From assembly GCA_023213315.1 (NCBI GenBank), contig JAKCPI010000966.1, positions 62,001 to 126,000 of the forward strand: a stretch of DNA of 64,000 bases, in the 5' to 3' direction. The translations under genes and the position numbers were made by a program. Every line of letters begins with the position of its first letter. The stretch's first letter is position 1. The notes beneath the pieces are model-generated. The model had not been told where the DNA came from. It saw only the letters and a program-made list of their open reading frames with translations, and did not search any database. Shown in pieces: positions 33,183 through 43,584 of the stretch. This DNA comes from Euborellia annulipes. Lineage: Eukaryota; Arthropoda; Insecta; Dermaptera; Anisolabididae.

Positions 33183-34700
33183 TGTTTCAGAGTTTTTTTT
33201 TTTAAATTCGGCAGCCCCCCCCCCCCCCCCAAATTTTTTAATTCTTCTATATCTTCAAATATAAACATGCTTTTTTGGATTTAAAATTCTTGAATGAATA
33301 TCTGTCAAGGGATTTAAAAGTTTAAATATTTTTTGTGTAATTGCCCCCCACCCCCCGAAATTTTTAATTCTTCTTTCTTTAAATATTAACTTTATTGGGG
33401 TTGGAGAATAAAACCAGCAGATTAAACGCTCCACCTGACGTCCTTTATTTGGCAAATATTTCGACGCATATAACATGCATCATCCTCAGTGCCGCGCTTT
33501 AAAACAATTTAATTAACAAAAAGATAAATAGAGATGAGCAATACACAGTACTACAATTTTTTAAATAATATTACAAAAAATTACTCACAGGATTTTATAG
33601 GTGGGCTTGGTCCAAAAATTATTTAAAAGCCTTAGGGGCGTCATACATGTTCTTTGTGAGGTGCCTTCTTTAAGCTGATGACCGCTCTGATGCAGGAATG
33701 ATATTAAAATTCCTGCATCAGAGCGGTCATCAGCTTAAAGAAGGCACCTCACAAAGAACATGTATGACGCCCCTAAGGCTTTTAAATAATTTTTGGACCA
33801 AGCCCACCTATAAAATCCTGTGAGTAATTTTTTGTAATATTATTTTAAAAAATTGTAGTACTGTGTATTGCTCATCTCTATTTATCTTTTTGTTAATTAA
33901 ATTGTTTTAAAGCGCGGCACTGAGGATGATGCATGTTATATGCGTCGAAATATTTGCCAAATAAAGGACGTCAGGTGGAGCGTTTAATCTGCTGGTTTTA
34001 TTCTCCAACCCCATTATTCTACTCATCCCAGCCTACTAAATAATCTATTAACTTTATTATTAATTATTTCTTCAAATATTAACATGCTTTTTTGGATTTA
34101 AAATTCTTGAATGAATATCTATCAAGGGATTTAAAAGTTGAAAGATTTTTTGTGTAATTGCCCCCCCCCCCCCGAAATTTTTAATTCTTCTATTTCTTCA
34201 AATAAAAACATGCTTTTTTGGATTTAAAATTCTTCAATGAATATCTATCAAGGGATTTAAAAGTTTAAATATTTTTTGTGTAATTGCCCCCCCCCCCCCC
34301 CCGAAATTTTTAATTCTTCTATTTCTTCAAATATTAACATGCTTTTTTGGATTTAAAATTCTTGAATGAATATCTATCAAGGGATTTAAAAGTTTAAATA
34401 TTTTTTGTATAATTGCCCCCTCTCCCTCCGAAAAATTTAATTGTTCTGTTTCTTCAAATCTTAACATGCTTTTTGGATTTAATATTCTTGAATGAATATC
34501 TATCAAGGGGTTTGAAAGTTTAAAGACTTTTTGTGCAATTGCCCCACCCCCGAAATTTTTAATTCTTCTATTTTTTTAAATATTACCATGTTTTTTTGGA
34601 TTTAAAATTCTTGAATCAATATCTATCAAGGGGTTTAAAAGTTTAAAGATTTATTGTGCAATTGCCCCACCCCCGAAATTTTTATTTTAAAATTCTTGAT
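33183..34700 (+). repeat. Satellite array, about 125-bp unit
   Basis: Six to seven tandem units of about 122-129 bp, each with CATGCTTTTTTGGATTTAAA, ATGAATATCTATCAAGGGAT, a C-run (AATTGCCCCCCC) and AATTCTTCTATTTCTTCAAA. Unit marks CATGC are at 33266, 34083, 34209, 34338, 34465 and (as CATGT) 34587. The array is split by the foldback insertion at 33397-34045. C-run length varies by unit. Confidence 0.92.
33397..34045. mobile_element. 649-bp near-perfect PLE foldback with 13-bp TSD
   Basis: Arms 33397-33697 and about 33708-34012 are almost exact inverses around a roughly 10-bp spacer. Each holds a hammerhead-like core: minus strand 33458-33489 and plus strand 33920-33950, CTGAGGA, GATGCAT-loop-ATGCGTC, GAAA. 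A 33-bp tail follows the right arm. TATTAACTTTATT flanks it (33384-33396 and 34046-34058). No RT frame is present. Confidence 0.9.
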
Positions 34701-34952
34701 TTTTTTTAATAGGTCCCTGTCCGCCTGATTTCATTTGCATGCCCGTTGGTTCGAATCAGTTTATTAAAGGGAAATTTAGGCTTGCTTCTTTCCCGTAATT
34801 TTCTCATGGCCTTCAAAACCCAGAGGCCGGGCAGGGCGAATACTCAAATTTTAAACTTGATTCATTTTATTTTCATTTAGGCAAAAATAATATGGGCTTT
34901 AAAATTAAGAGAAAAACTACTGATCACGTATCGAGACGCGGCCCGCCAGGGC

Positions 34953-34995
34953 CAAGTTGAGATGGGCGCGGCGAAGCCGCGCCTTTCTCAACTTG
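34953..34995 (+). repeat. GC hairpin, possible Helitron-like 3' end
   Basis: CAAGTTGAGA pairs with TCTCAACTTG, enclosing GGCGCGGC-GAA-GCCGCGCC, then TATTT. The end ACTTGTA resembles 36746-36753 and 37126-37133. A hairpin RNA or terminator-like function is also conceivable. Confidence 0.5.
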
Positions 34996-36453
34996 TATTT
35001 AAATAATTACCTTGCTAATCTTGAAATAAAATATAGTCAATCGAAACTGAAAAGTTGAAATTAATAAATCAGATCTAATTTAATTTCATTATCATTCCTA
35101 ATTCATCAACAAAAGCCATAAATCCAATTATCGATATTTCTATCTTATAATAAATTTCAAAGATAGAAGCAACAAATACTTAAAATATTTCTATAATAAA
35201 AATAACTTAGAGAAGCAGTCGGAAATAGTTTGGTCTAATAGAAAACAATCATCAATTTCTTTTATAAGTCCCGTAAATGCTTATTTATATTCATTTTAAA
35301 GATTCCTTCTTGTTCTAGAGAATAAAATTTAATGAGCAACCGAATTCTAAATCCATCTCATCATACAGGCTTTTAAAAGTCAAAGGGTGAATGAAGTTCA
35401 CGCTTAATAGAAAATCTCTGTTCTGTTATGACAAAGAGTCATTCGGAAACCGGTTGATAAACAAACAACTGACGATGTTTAAGGGGCTGCAAAACGAAAC
35501 GGAACTCAATTCCTCTCAGGGACCCAGACAGTCGTCGATATCGCGCCTTTCGCGGTTAATACGTTAATGAGTTGCGCCCGCATGTAATTACTCACTCTCT
35601 TATCTGAAATGGTGACGTTATTATTCAAAAAAGAGCTCGAGAGAGAGGGGACTACCGAAAAGCTTGAAACATCATTGAGATGACAATGTCAATCGGAAAT
35701 GCAGCAAGTGCATTTGCACTCAAGACGTGACTAGTGATATCTATCGCTTGCTTTATCCAGAATTAATTTCAATTAATACTATTCTTTGTCTACAAGAAGA
35801 ATATACAATCACACAATTGCACCGACTCAGACAATACATAATGATTATGTCTGGATGATGAATAAATAACCCATAGTAAATATACTTTATTAAACTTAAT
35901 AGAGATTGATATGCTTAGTATCAATTTATAGGCTTATCCTCGCTTCAATCCCATCGCCTAGTTTATCAAAAAAATAATAAAGTATTTCTTTTTAAAGCTG
36001 GGTCTGATTAAAATTTATAATTGAACCATACGGAATTTTTTTTTCTATTTATTATTATATCTGCTATTATTACTAGTGTATTTTTTTCAACTAGTTTTTA
36101 CAAATTTTTTTTATTTTTACCTTGTTTGTAAATTTTATAGCTCTCATAGGTAACATGGCTTCTGACGGCTAGTACCACATTTCTTATACAAAATACATAT
36201 CATATTTTTTTTTAGTAAATTTTCCCTCTTCACTCAAATAATCACTCCATTTTTCCCTGTTGTGAAAATCATTCGACCTTTTTTTTTTCAAAAAATTTTA
36301 TAAATTAAACTTTGAATTGTTATGTCCCACTTAGAGAAACCCCCGGGTCTCCCATGCCACAATTAGTAACATTTTGTCCAGTTCCCTCCCCCCCCCCACC
36401 TAACGCGTTACGTAATATGTGGACGACCCCTATAATAAATATTTTACAATCAT
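34996..36453. other. No gene; a less AT-rich island
   Basis: 35450-35740 is moderately GC-rich (AGTCGTCGATATCGCGCC, GAGTTGCGCCCGCATG), not repeated in the window and without a persuasive frame. It could be a regulatory element. Confidence 0.35.
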
Positions 36454-36753
36454 TACTATAATATAAAACGCTAGCCACTGACTTCCGTTTTGTTCGTGTT
36501 TACCACTCTCTCTCCCTGATTGGCCAGAGACAGAGGAAGTGGAGTCAGTGAGGGAAATTTACAACTTTAAGTCAGTGAGGGAAATTTAAAACTTTGAATT
36601 TTAAAACTTTAAGTCAGAGAGGGAAATTTAAAACTTTGAATTTTAAAACTTTAAGTCAGAGGGAATTTTAAAACTTAAAATTTTTTGCAATTGTTCGCCC
36701 AAGGGACGCAGCCCCCTGGCAAATGCCCGAAAGCGGGTTTTTGCCACTTGTAT
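36454..36753 (+). mobile_element. Helitron-like miniature element with internal tandem repeat
   Basis: Begins in ACTATAATATAAAACGCTAG. It carries three to four tandem copies of a roughly 50-bp unit (GTCAGAGAGGGAAATTTAAA, 36541-36680). It ends in a GGGACGCAGCCCCCTGG tract, a CCCGAAAGCGGG hairpin and CCACTTGT. This looks like a Helitron-type 3' end with a non-standard CTTG terminus. Confidence 0.5.
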
Positions 36754-36899
36754 TTATTATAAAAAAATTTTGAAGATCTGAATATTATATGAAATGTAAA
36801 TCTTCAAGCATATCTAAGTTTAATCAATCACTTTTGCTGTTTCCAAAATATTAATAAGTATCATATATCAAAATTTTTTCAACCTCTATTTTCTATATC

Positions 36900-37133
36900 A
36901 ATATATACAGTATATTTGTGGAGTGTCCAACTTCTGTCAGACTGTCTGTCTCGTTCTGTTTTACCAACTTCCCGTTGTAATTTCGAAATTAAATTTTACA
37001 CTCTCATAGAGGACGTTATGGAGAATGCAGGAAAATTACTCGGGTCCCTAAAAGGGTCGCGCCATTTGGAGGCGGCCCAGGCGCTTTCCCTGGCTAGGCG
37101 TGAAGCCCGCCGGGGGTGGCCGGCGCTTCTTGT
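36900..37133 (+). mobile_element. Helitron-family copy with GC hairpin end
   Basis: CCAACTTCCCGTTGTAATTT, GGACGTTATGGAGAATGCAG and ACTCGGGTCC are shared, inverted, with 26085-26262. The tail GTGAAGCCCGCCGGGGGTGG then CCGGCGCTTCTTGT parallels the 25921-25953 end. The 105-codon open frame through it is not a gene. Confidence 0.6.
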
Positions 37134-38354
37134 AAGAATTATAAAACTTTTTCAATTTAAAAAAAAATTAATTGCCAGTATAAAAATTAATACGATTGTA
37201 AAATTAAAGAACACGAAAACATTTTTTTTTTAAATCTTTGGAATTTTCATTAGCAAAAAAATATTCATAATTAGTGAATGAATCATGATGAAAAAAATAA
37301 TAAGTAATTTTCTAGTAATAAATTTTGACAACTAAAAAAAAAAACAAATATTTCTTGGGATAAATCATTATTAAAATTTTTATTAATTTCCTCTTTTAAG
37401 AAAATGAACATTTGTTGGATAAAATAATAAACCAAAAAAATATTATATCAATAATACAACGGCATTATTTTTTATAATCTATAAGCTTATTAACATTTAA
37501 ATATAACGCGTTCAAAATATAAAAAAAGACCAATTGACGTCATTGCGGAGAGAGAGAGAGAGAAATAAATTATTTGGACTTTCATTTTATTAAATTTTTA
37601 TTTACCAGGTATATAACATATCTCCTCTCAATGAGGGCTTCTTGATTAGAAGTTTTAAACATTTTGCAATGAAAATTTCAAATATTAGCATGACTATTAT
37701 TTCACTTAGGTTATTATTTATTTTAAACACTAATATACAACAACATTTAATTTTTTTATAATTATTCCTTTTATATTGTTTTCCCTGTCTAATCATAGAA
37801 AAGAAAAACAAGTTTGTCCAGAAACATATTAATTCTGAAATTAAAAAATAATTATATGTTAATCTTGGGAGGGAATTCCTTGAGTGCAGAGGAGGGCTGA
37901 CATTACTATTCATCAGCATCCACGGCCCTCAAGGAGAGTCGCGGCTCAAATGTCACGCAATACCTTATTTCAAATCACATAAAAACATGAATATTCATTA
38001 TTAACTGGTACATCTTCCCTTTAACTTGATCTTGATTTGTAAGTAAAACTAATGAACTGCCTAGTTACGTCGAAATAATTTCGGAGGAGAAAACCTCAGC
38101 GAGTTGCCCCTGAATGAAGGCAACCACATTTAACGCTCTTCATTTCATTCTAGGCCCATAGGCGAGTCATTAATTTGAGTTAGGAAGAACTCGCTGGATC
38201 GTTCCTTTAAAAGATTCTCGTTACAAACAAATAAACTTCAGAGAATTTAAATGGAAACTATTTTTTCTTCATCAGGCTGTTTGATTAGCTTATGTTGCAA
38301 TTTTTCCCCCACGACATCTTCGCCCATATTTATTTTCCCAATCATCATATTTAC
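37134..38354. other. No recognised feature
   Basis: AT-rich; GAGAGAGAGAGAGA at 37550-37561. The 105-codon minus-strand frame at 37602-37919 is AT-biased and has no motif. Confidence 0.45.
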
Positions 38355-39020
38355 TTTTTACTTTCTCTTACCTATGTATATATGTAATATATATATAGAG
38401 AGAAAGTATTGGATTCATGTCAAAAATTCGATGTCGAGATTTTGATGGATCTTCACGTTTTGAGGTCCCCTGAATCCAAAAAAGTGGTTTTCGCGACATG
38501 GTCTGTCTGTCTGTGTGTGTGTCGTGTGTGTTCAATTTTAAGCAAGAAGGAATTAAGCTAGGAGGTTGAAATTTTATATTTAAGTTAGACACCCCCGGGA
38601 CCGGCAAAATAAGCTTTTAATCAAAATCGGCCAAAGAGTACTAGTACTTTACTGATGTACTTTTTCAGTTTTTTTCGATTTTCTCAAAATTTGCTCCGAC
38701 GATTTTTTTTTAAATTCAAAAATCAATTATTTTTTAGATGCTCTTTAAAATGTATATTCTCATTTTGCAATTGAAATCTTCTGAAGACCACTTTACTCTT
38801 GTATTTCATAGGGAAGATAGGAGAAATGGTTGCCATGGTAACAAAATATAAATATTTTCCCATACTTATAAATTTTACATCTGAATTCAAATGTTCCGTA
38901 CTGTTGGGAACTAAGTATATATCGACACAAAAAATCTGGTGTGACAAGCACAGAACACAACTTTCGATTACCGAAGGTAAGAGAAAGTTGTGTGCTGTGC
39001 GCCAGTCACACCAGATTTTT
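38355..39020 (+). mobile_element. HINE-like repeat, reference full-length copy (666 bp)
   Basis: 5' ACTTTCTCTTACC (38360-38372) is the exact inverse of GGTAAGAGAAAGT (38976-38988) in the 3' hairpin. GTCTGTCTGTCTGTG lies at 38500-38516. The 3' hairpin at about 38929-39020 pairs AATCTGGTGTGAC with GTCACACCAGATT around the subterminal repeat. This is how Helentron-associated elements are built: subterminal inverted repeats, a GTCY microsatellite and a 3' palindrome. There is no coding capacity. The class assignment is inference. Confidence 0.82.
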
Positions 39021-39174
39021 CGACATCTGAGGCCTTTTACACCCCGTCTCTATTTCTTTCAATTGATTGGTAGTCCATATTTATTTAATTGTTAGCTTTT
39101 AATTACCTCCTCTCCTTGTGGCCGAGAATTTTGAGATGCTGGCAATTGGCTATATTGATAATATAAAAGCCAAG

Positions 39175-39268
39175 GAGAGTAGGTTCGGATTCTAGGCAGT
39201 CCGAGGATTTTATTTAAATCATTTGGATACTAAATGGTATAAATAAATATGCCTGGACTCAATATATA
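39175..39268 (+). repeat. SINE1 fragment
   Basis: GGTTCGGATTCTAGGCAGTC then CATTTGGATACTAAATGG matches SINE1 from box B to the central palindrome. Confidence 0.55.
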
Positions 39269-39317
39269 TCATAATTAATATAAGAATCGTAAGTAAAAAT
39301 AAAATAATAATATATAA

Positions 39318-39632
39318 GCTATATGTCATAATATTATTAGAACAATTAAGTACAAGAAAGAACATCCTGAATTAGTTTTTGTCCAATCGGACAAGTCAAA
39401 GACATCAGTCATCACCACAAGAGATTCATATAATAAAAAAATTAATGAATTTTTATCAGACGTAGAAACATATAGTAAAATAGATAATGACCCCCTTAAA
39501 AAATATGAAGTTAAAATTAAAAACTTTATTTCATTATGTCATGTAGAAGAACTTGTTGACAAATACACTATGAATCAGTTGATTGTTAATAATCCAACTG
39601 GAGCCATTAAATATTATTATTATTATTATTAA
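39318..39632 (+). pseudogene. Penelope-like element ORF fragment (region upstream of RT)
   Basis: An open frame of about 104 codons without an in-frame start near its beginning. It reads ...KYKKEHPELVFVQSDKSKTS..., then a block SDVETYSKIDNDP at 39456-39494, then a basic amphipathic stretch. In PLE polyproteins the segment just before the reverse transcriptase has a DKG/DKS motif followed by a hydrophobic patch, then LSD..TY..(L/I)..DP, which is the order seen here (DKS at 39390). Codon use is clean, with no internal stops over 300 bp in an AT-rich region. The frame ends in a TAT microsatellite at 39612-39630, right where a hairpin-ended repeat begins, so the RT and GIY-YIG domains are absent. 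It is a truncated relic and not a host gene. The family call rests on motif memory only. Confidence 0.68.
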
Positions 39633-40001
39633 AATAATAATAATAAAAATCTGGTGTGACTGGCGCACAGCACACAACTTTCTCTTACCCTTCGGTAAGA
39701 GAAAGTTGTGCACCGTGCTGGTCACACCAGATTTTTTGTGTCGAGATATATTTAGTTTCCCATAGCACCTTAGTTTCAAACTTGCATTTTAAATGTTGAC
39801 TGCTTGAAATAAACTATGGTTATTTTTCAAAATTTTAATCTCATATTTGGACATTTTATACACAATATAGAATCGTAAATAAATACAAAATTTCATAAGA
39901 ATTGGAAAAAATTTTTTAAATGCGTAAAAAGTTCCAAAGGGGACCCCCTTTTGAATCGAAATTAACATACAAATCCCTATAGGAAATTAACATTAGGCCT
40001 A

Positions 40002-41041
40002 CACTGTAAAAAAAATTTCGATGATTTTACAATTTTTTTGTTGTAAGCAAATTTCAAAGACCAATAGATACTAAATTTACTATACAGTTGAATTATATTT
40101 TTACAAAACTCTTTGCAAAAATCGTTTACAAATGTGTGGTAATTTTACTAATATTTAGCAATTTTCGAGTCCAAATGTCTGATAATTTTACCAATATTTA
40201 GCAATTTCGAGTCCAAATTTGGTAATTTTACTAATATTTAGCAATTTTACAATCCAAATGTCTGGTAATTTTACAAATATTTAGCAATTTTACAATCCAA
40301 ATGTTTGTAATTTTACTAATATTTAGAAAAAAGAAAAAAAATTTACGACTGGACTCATAGGCTATTGACCTTTAGGGGACGTCTCTACCTGAATGGAGTG
40401 AAATAAATATTTTTATTTAATGAAAAATTCCTCCCGGATTTGAACACTGACCTTTTTTGTAGAAGTCTTGCTGCCTAGCCCATTTGACCATCGAATCACC
40501 TGTTAACTAATGATCTATCTCTGCTATTTGACATTCAAGTATGACCTCATTGTCAACTATTTTTACTAAATAATAAAATAAAAAATAAACTTAAAGTTAT
40601 CATAATATTATTATTTTTTGTATTATTATAACTTAAATAAATCCTTATAGTGCCAAAAATGTCTTTATTAAGAAAGCTAAAAAGCAGTCGAAACAAAGTC
40701 GGCCATGTTGGCAGCCTTAAAAGGAAAATTACTATACCCTTGTATTGTAAAATTAGAAACCTTTTTGTAAAATTACAAACCCTTTTCTAAAATTACAAAC
40801 CGTGTTCTAAAATTACAATGCCGTTGTATTGTAAAATTAGAAATCGTATGGTAAAATTACAATATTTACTCTAATTTTCCAAGAGAATTGTAATTTTAAA
40901 ATGTTTTTTGGTTGTAAAAATTTTTTTGAATGCATATATTTGTAAATTTAGTATACAAATGTATGGTAGTTATCATTTACAAGGAAAATTTGTAAATTTA
41001 CTATACTAAAACATACTAAAATTAAAATTTTTTTTACAGTG
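40002..41041. mobile_element. TA-flanked element with CACTGTAAAAAAAATTT ends
   Basis: Terminal inverted repeats CACTGTAAAAAAAATTT and AAATTTTTTTTACAGTG, each flanked by TA (40000-40001 and 41042-41043), as in Tc1/mariner-type MITEs. Most of the interior is built of short repeats of GTAATTTTAC/AATATTTAGC type (40130-40330) and GTAAAATTACAAAC type (40735-40870). No transposase. Confidence 0.78.
40365..40505 (-). repeat. SINE2-related head
   Basis: On the minus strand TTCTACAAAAAAGGTCAGTG then TTCAAATCC (box B GTTCAAATCC), followed by TTCATTAAATAAAAATATTT as in SINE2. The GC-rich SINE2 body is absent. Confidence 0.6.
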
Positions 41042-41697
41042 TATGAGAGAAGGCGGAGAGACAGGCGATAATGTTTGCAAGTGAGAGAGAGAGAGTATAT
41101 ATGTTTTCTCCTAAGCAATTAAAAGACACAAATAAAATAAAAATAAATGGGAATTTAAATAATAATTGATTTTTAATCTAATAAAAAGAAAAAAGATTTA
41201 AATTCCGTTACCATGGCAACCAGTTCTATCTTTCCTATGAAGAACAAGAGTAAAGTGGTCTTCAGAAGATTTCAACGGCAAAATGAGAATATACATTTTA
41301 AAGAGCATCTAAAAAATAGTTGATTTATGAATTTAAAAAAAAATCCTTGGAGGGAATTTTGAGAAAATCGAAAAAAAACTGAAAAAGTACATCAGTAAAG
41401 TACTAGTACTTTTTGGCCGATTTTGTTCAAAAGCTTATTTTGAGCGTGTGGGAATGTACCTAAGTTAAATATAAAATTTCAATTCGGTAGCTCAATTCCT
41501 TCATGCTAAAAATCTGTCCACACATACAGACACACACACACACACACAGACCAATTTGCGGGACCCACTTTTTTGGACTCAGGGGACCTCAAAACATGTA
41601 TATCCATCAAAATCTCGACATCGAATTTTTGACATGATCGCAATACTTTCTCTCTATATATATATTACATATATACATAGGTAAGAGAAAGTAAAAA

Positions 41698-42372
41698 TTG
41701 AAAAAAATAAGTATTATATAGGAATGATTTCATTTTGATTTTGTGGCCAAATGCACAGATACGCAAACATATAGATTCTGTTGAGAGAAGGAGCAGGTGT
41801 TTGCAAACCCCTGCCCTGTGTCGCCTACTCCCTCCCAGTTACCTTGAAACTCAAGCAAATCTCACTTAAAACAAAGCAGTCAGACGTAATTAAAATACAT
41901 TTCTTATGATTTATTATTATTATGCAATTTTTGAATAATAAATAAATAATAAAATATGAAACAGCTTAAAATTAATTTTTTTATCTACAAGCTAATCATT
42001 TTTTTTTTTTTTTTTTTTTTGCAAGTTTGGAAAAGTTTCAGACAACTACTAAATTATATTTTTTGGCGGAAAATAAATAAATATTAATTTGAATGTCTGA
42101 TTAAATTTTTTCCACAATCAATTACACTAATCTGCATGAAAAAAAACTGAATGGGATTTTTGACTATTTCTTACAGTTTTTTAATCGATGAAACTGGAAA
42201 AAATATCTAAAACTTTTCATCACGTCACGGTTTTTTTACGCATATTAAGGCGAAGCAAGGGAAGCAGGAGTGTCTTTTTAAATGTATCTCTCAAATTACC
42301 CGGAGTCCAAAACAAGCTCTATGATTGGCTAAAAAGGACATGATCTTAACACTGTCTCTCAATATAAGGCTG
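41698..42372. other. No recognised feature
   Basis: AT-rich with a T-run at 42000-42020. Confidence 0.5.
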
Positions 42373-42380
42373 CGAACAGC

Positions 42381-42566
42381 CAGGGCCGGAACTACGAGAT
42401 TTTTTAGAGAGGCAAAATTTAATTTGGCGCCCCCTCCTTAAAATTTTCTGTACAAAATTCATATTATTTTTACCTTTTTTTTTAGTAAATCTTTCTTTAA
42501 TTGCCGCCCCCTGATATCTGCCGCCCGGGGCACACGCACCCACTGCCCCCCCTAGATCCGCCCCTG
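42381..42566 (+). mobile_element. hAT-type MITE, CAGGGCCGG family
   Basis: Ends CAGGGCCGGAACTACGAGAT and CTAGATCCGCCCCTG. Exact 8-bp duplication CGAACAGC at 42373-42380 and 42567-42574. About 85-90% alike to 60690-60882. The minus-strand open frame is not a gene. Confidence 0.92.
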
Positions 42567-42609
42567 CGAACAGCAACAGGTTAGGGGTGGGGTCATATTT
42601 ATCTATGCT

Positions 42610-42722
42610 TTTTTTTATTCTGCCGACCCCACATTGTGGGAATAAGATGGGACTGCCTGGGGTCCGAAACCGCGACGTTAGGTATAGAGGGTAGGCACGC
42701 TATCAACTACACTAAGCCCGAG
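42610..42722. repeat. SINE-like family 3 tail next to a SINE1 head
   Basis: TTCTGCCGACCCCACATTGT (plus, family 3 end) followed by minus-strand SINE1 head: box B inverse GGGTCCGAAACC (42660-42671) and box A inverse toward ACACTAAGCCCGAGG (42708-42722). Confidence 0.55.
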
Positions 42723-43558
42723 GGATTACTTTATTTCGATATCTGTTGTCTTTTAGACTCCACCCCTATGATTCTAATTTAATTGATTCAAGTCAACTTA
42801 TACTCTAATTTAATTTAAAAGAGTATATATAAGTTCGATACTTCCGAAAACCTATTTCACATTTATGAACTATCACATTAGTAACATACTTATTTTTGGA
42901 CATGTCCCGATTCGTGTACACATATCTTTTATGGAAAATATTTTATCATTTTTGATCAAACAAAATTAAATTTTTCTCTCAAGAAAAAGTAATTAATGTA
43001 GACTAGAAAAATGAGAATTCTAATTAATATACTGATTTTTTAACACTAATTAAATTATTAGTTATATTTTATATAAACTTGTATCTTTTTTTACCAATTA
43101 AAATTATATGAATTATAGATTACTATATATAGAGAGGTTTATTAATGAATAATGAATCCAGTTAAGGTGATTAATTTAATGATATATTATTTATTAAACT
43201 TATAATTCTCTAGGAAATATACTGAAAATTTTTATCTAAATAAACAAGCTACCTTATATGTACATTTCGATTTTAAATAATATATAAACTCATTTTGTTT
43301 AATTGCCAAAAAAAGTAATTTCCTGTCGTTAAAGATATTAAAAAATTTTTCAAATGACTCCATAATTTTCATTAAAATTAAGAGAATTTGATTTCTTATA
43401 GATTATTAAGAGAAAAAAAATGAAATTAATATTTAATAAATTATTTTTTATTATATCTTTAAAAATTCCTATTTTTATTATTGATAATTTTATCAATAAT
43501 ATAATCCAAGGAATTCCCCGTTGGCACAATTTGAAACTATTTGAAACATTCTTAAATT
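42723..43558. other. No recognised feature
   Basis: Very AT-rich, no frame. Confidence 0.5.
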
Positions 43559-43584
43559 CAATTAAATTCTCATCTACATGTAAT

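Larger units (their letters stand above)
39645..41697 (-). mobile_element. HINE-like long variant with nested insertion
   Basis: Minus copy: 3' hairpin 39645-39736, long-variant segment to 40001, a 1040-bp TA-flanked insertion, then the common body to GGTAAGAGAAAGTAAAAA at 41680-41697. Without the insertion it is collinear with 45222-46276. Confidence 0.85.

Noticed and set aside
33183..34700. Repeat array as a CRISPR locus
   Set aside because: Units are head-to-tail and alike over their whole length with no unique spacers, so it is an ordinary satellite in eukaryotic DNA.
37602..37919. 105-codon minus-strand frame
   Set aside because: Codon content follows the AT bias; no motif, no splice context, not supported.
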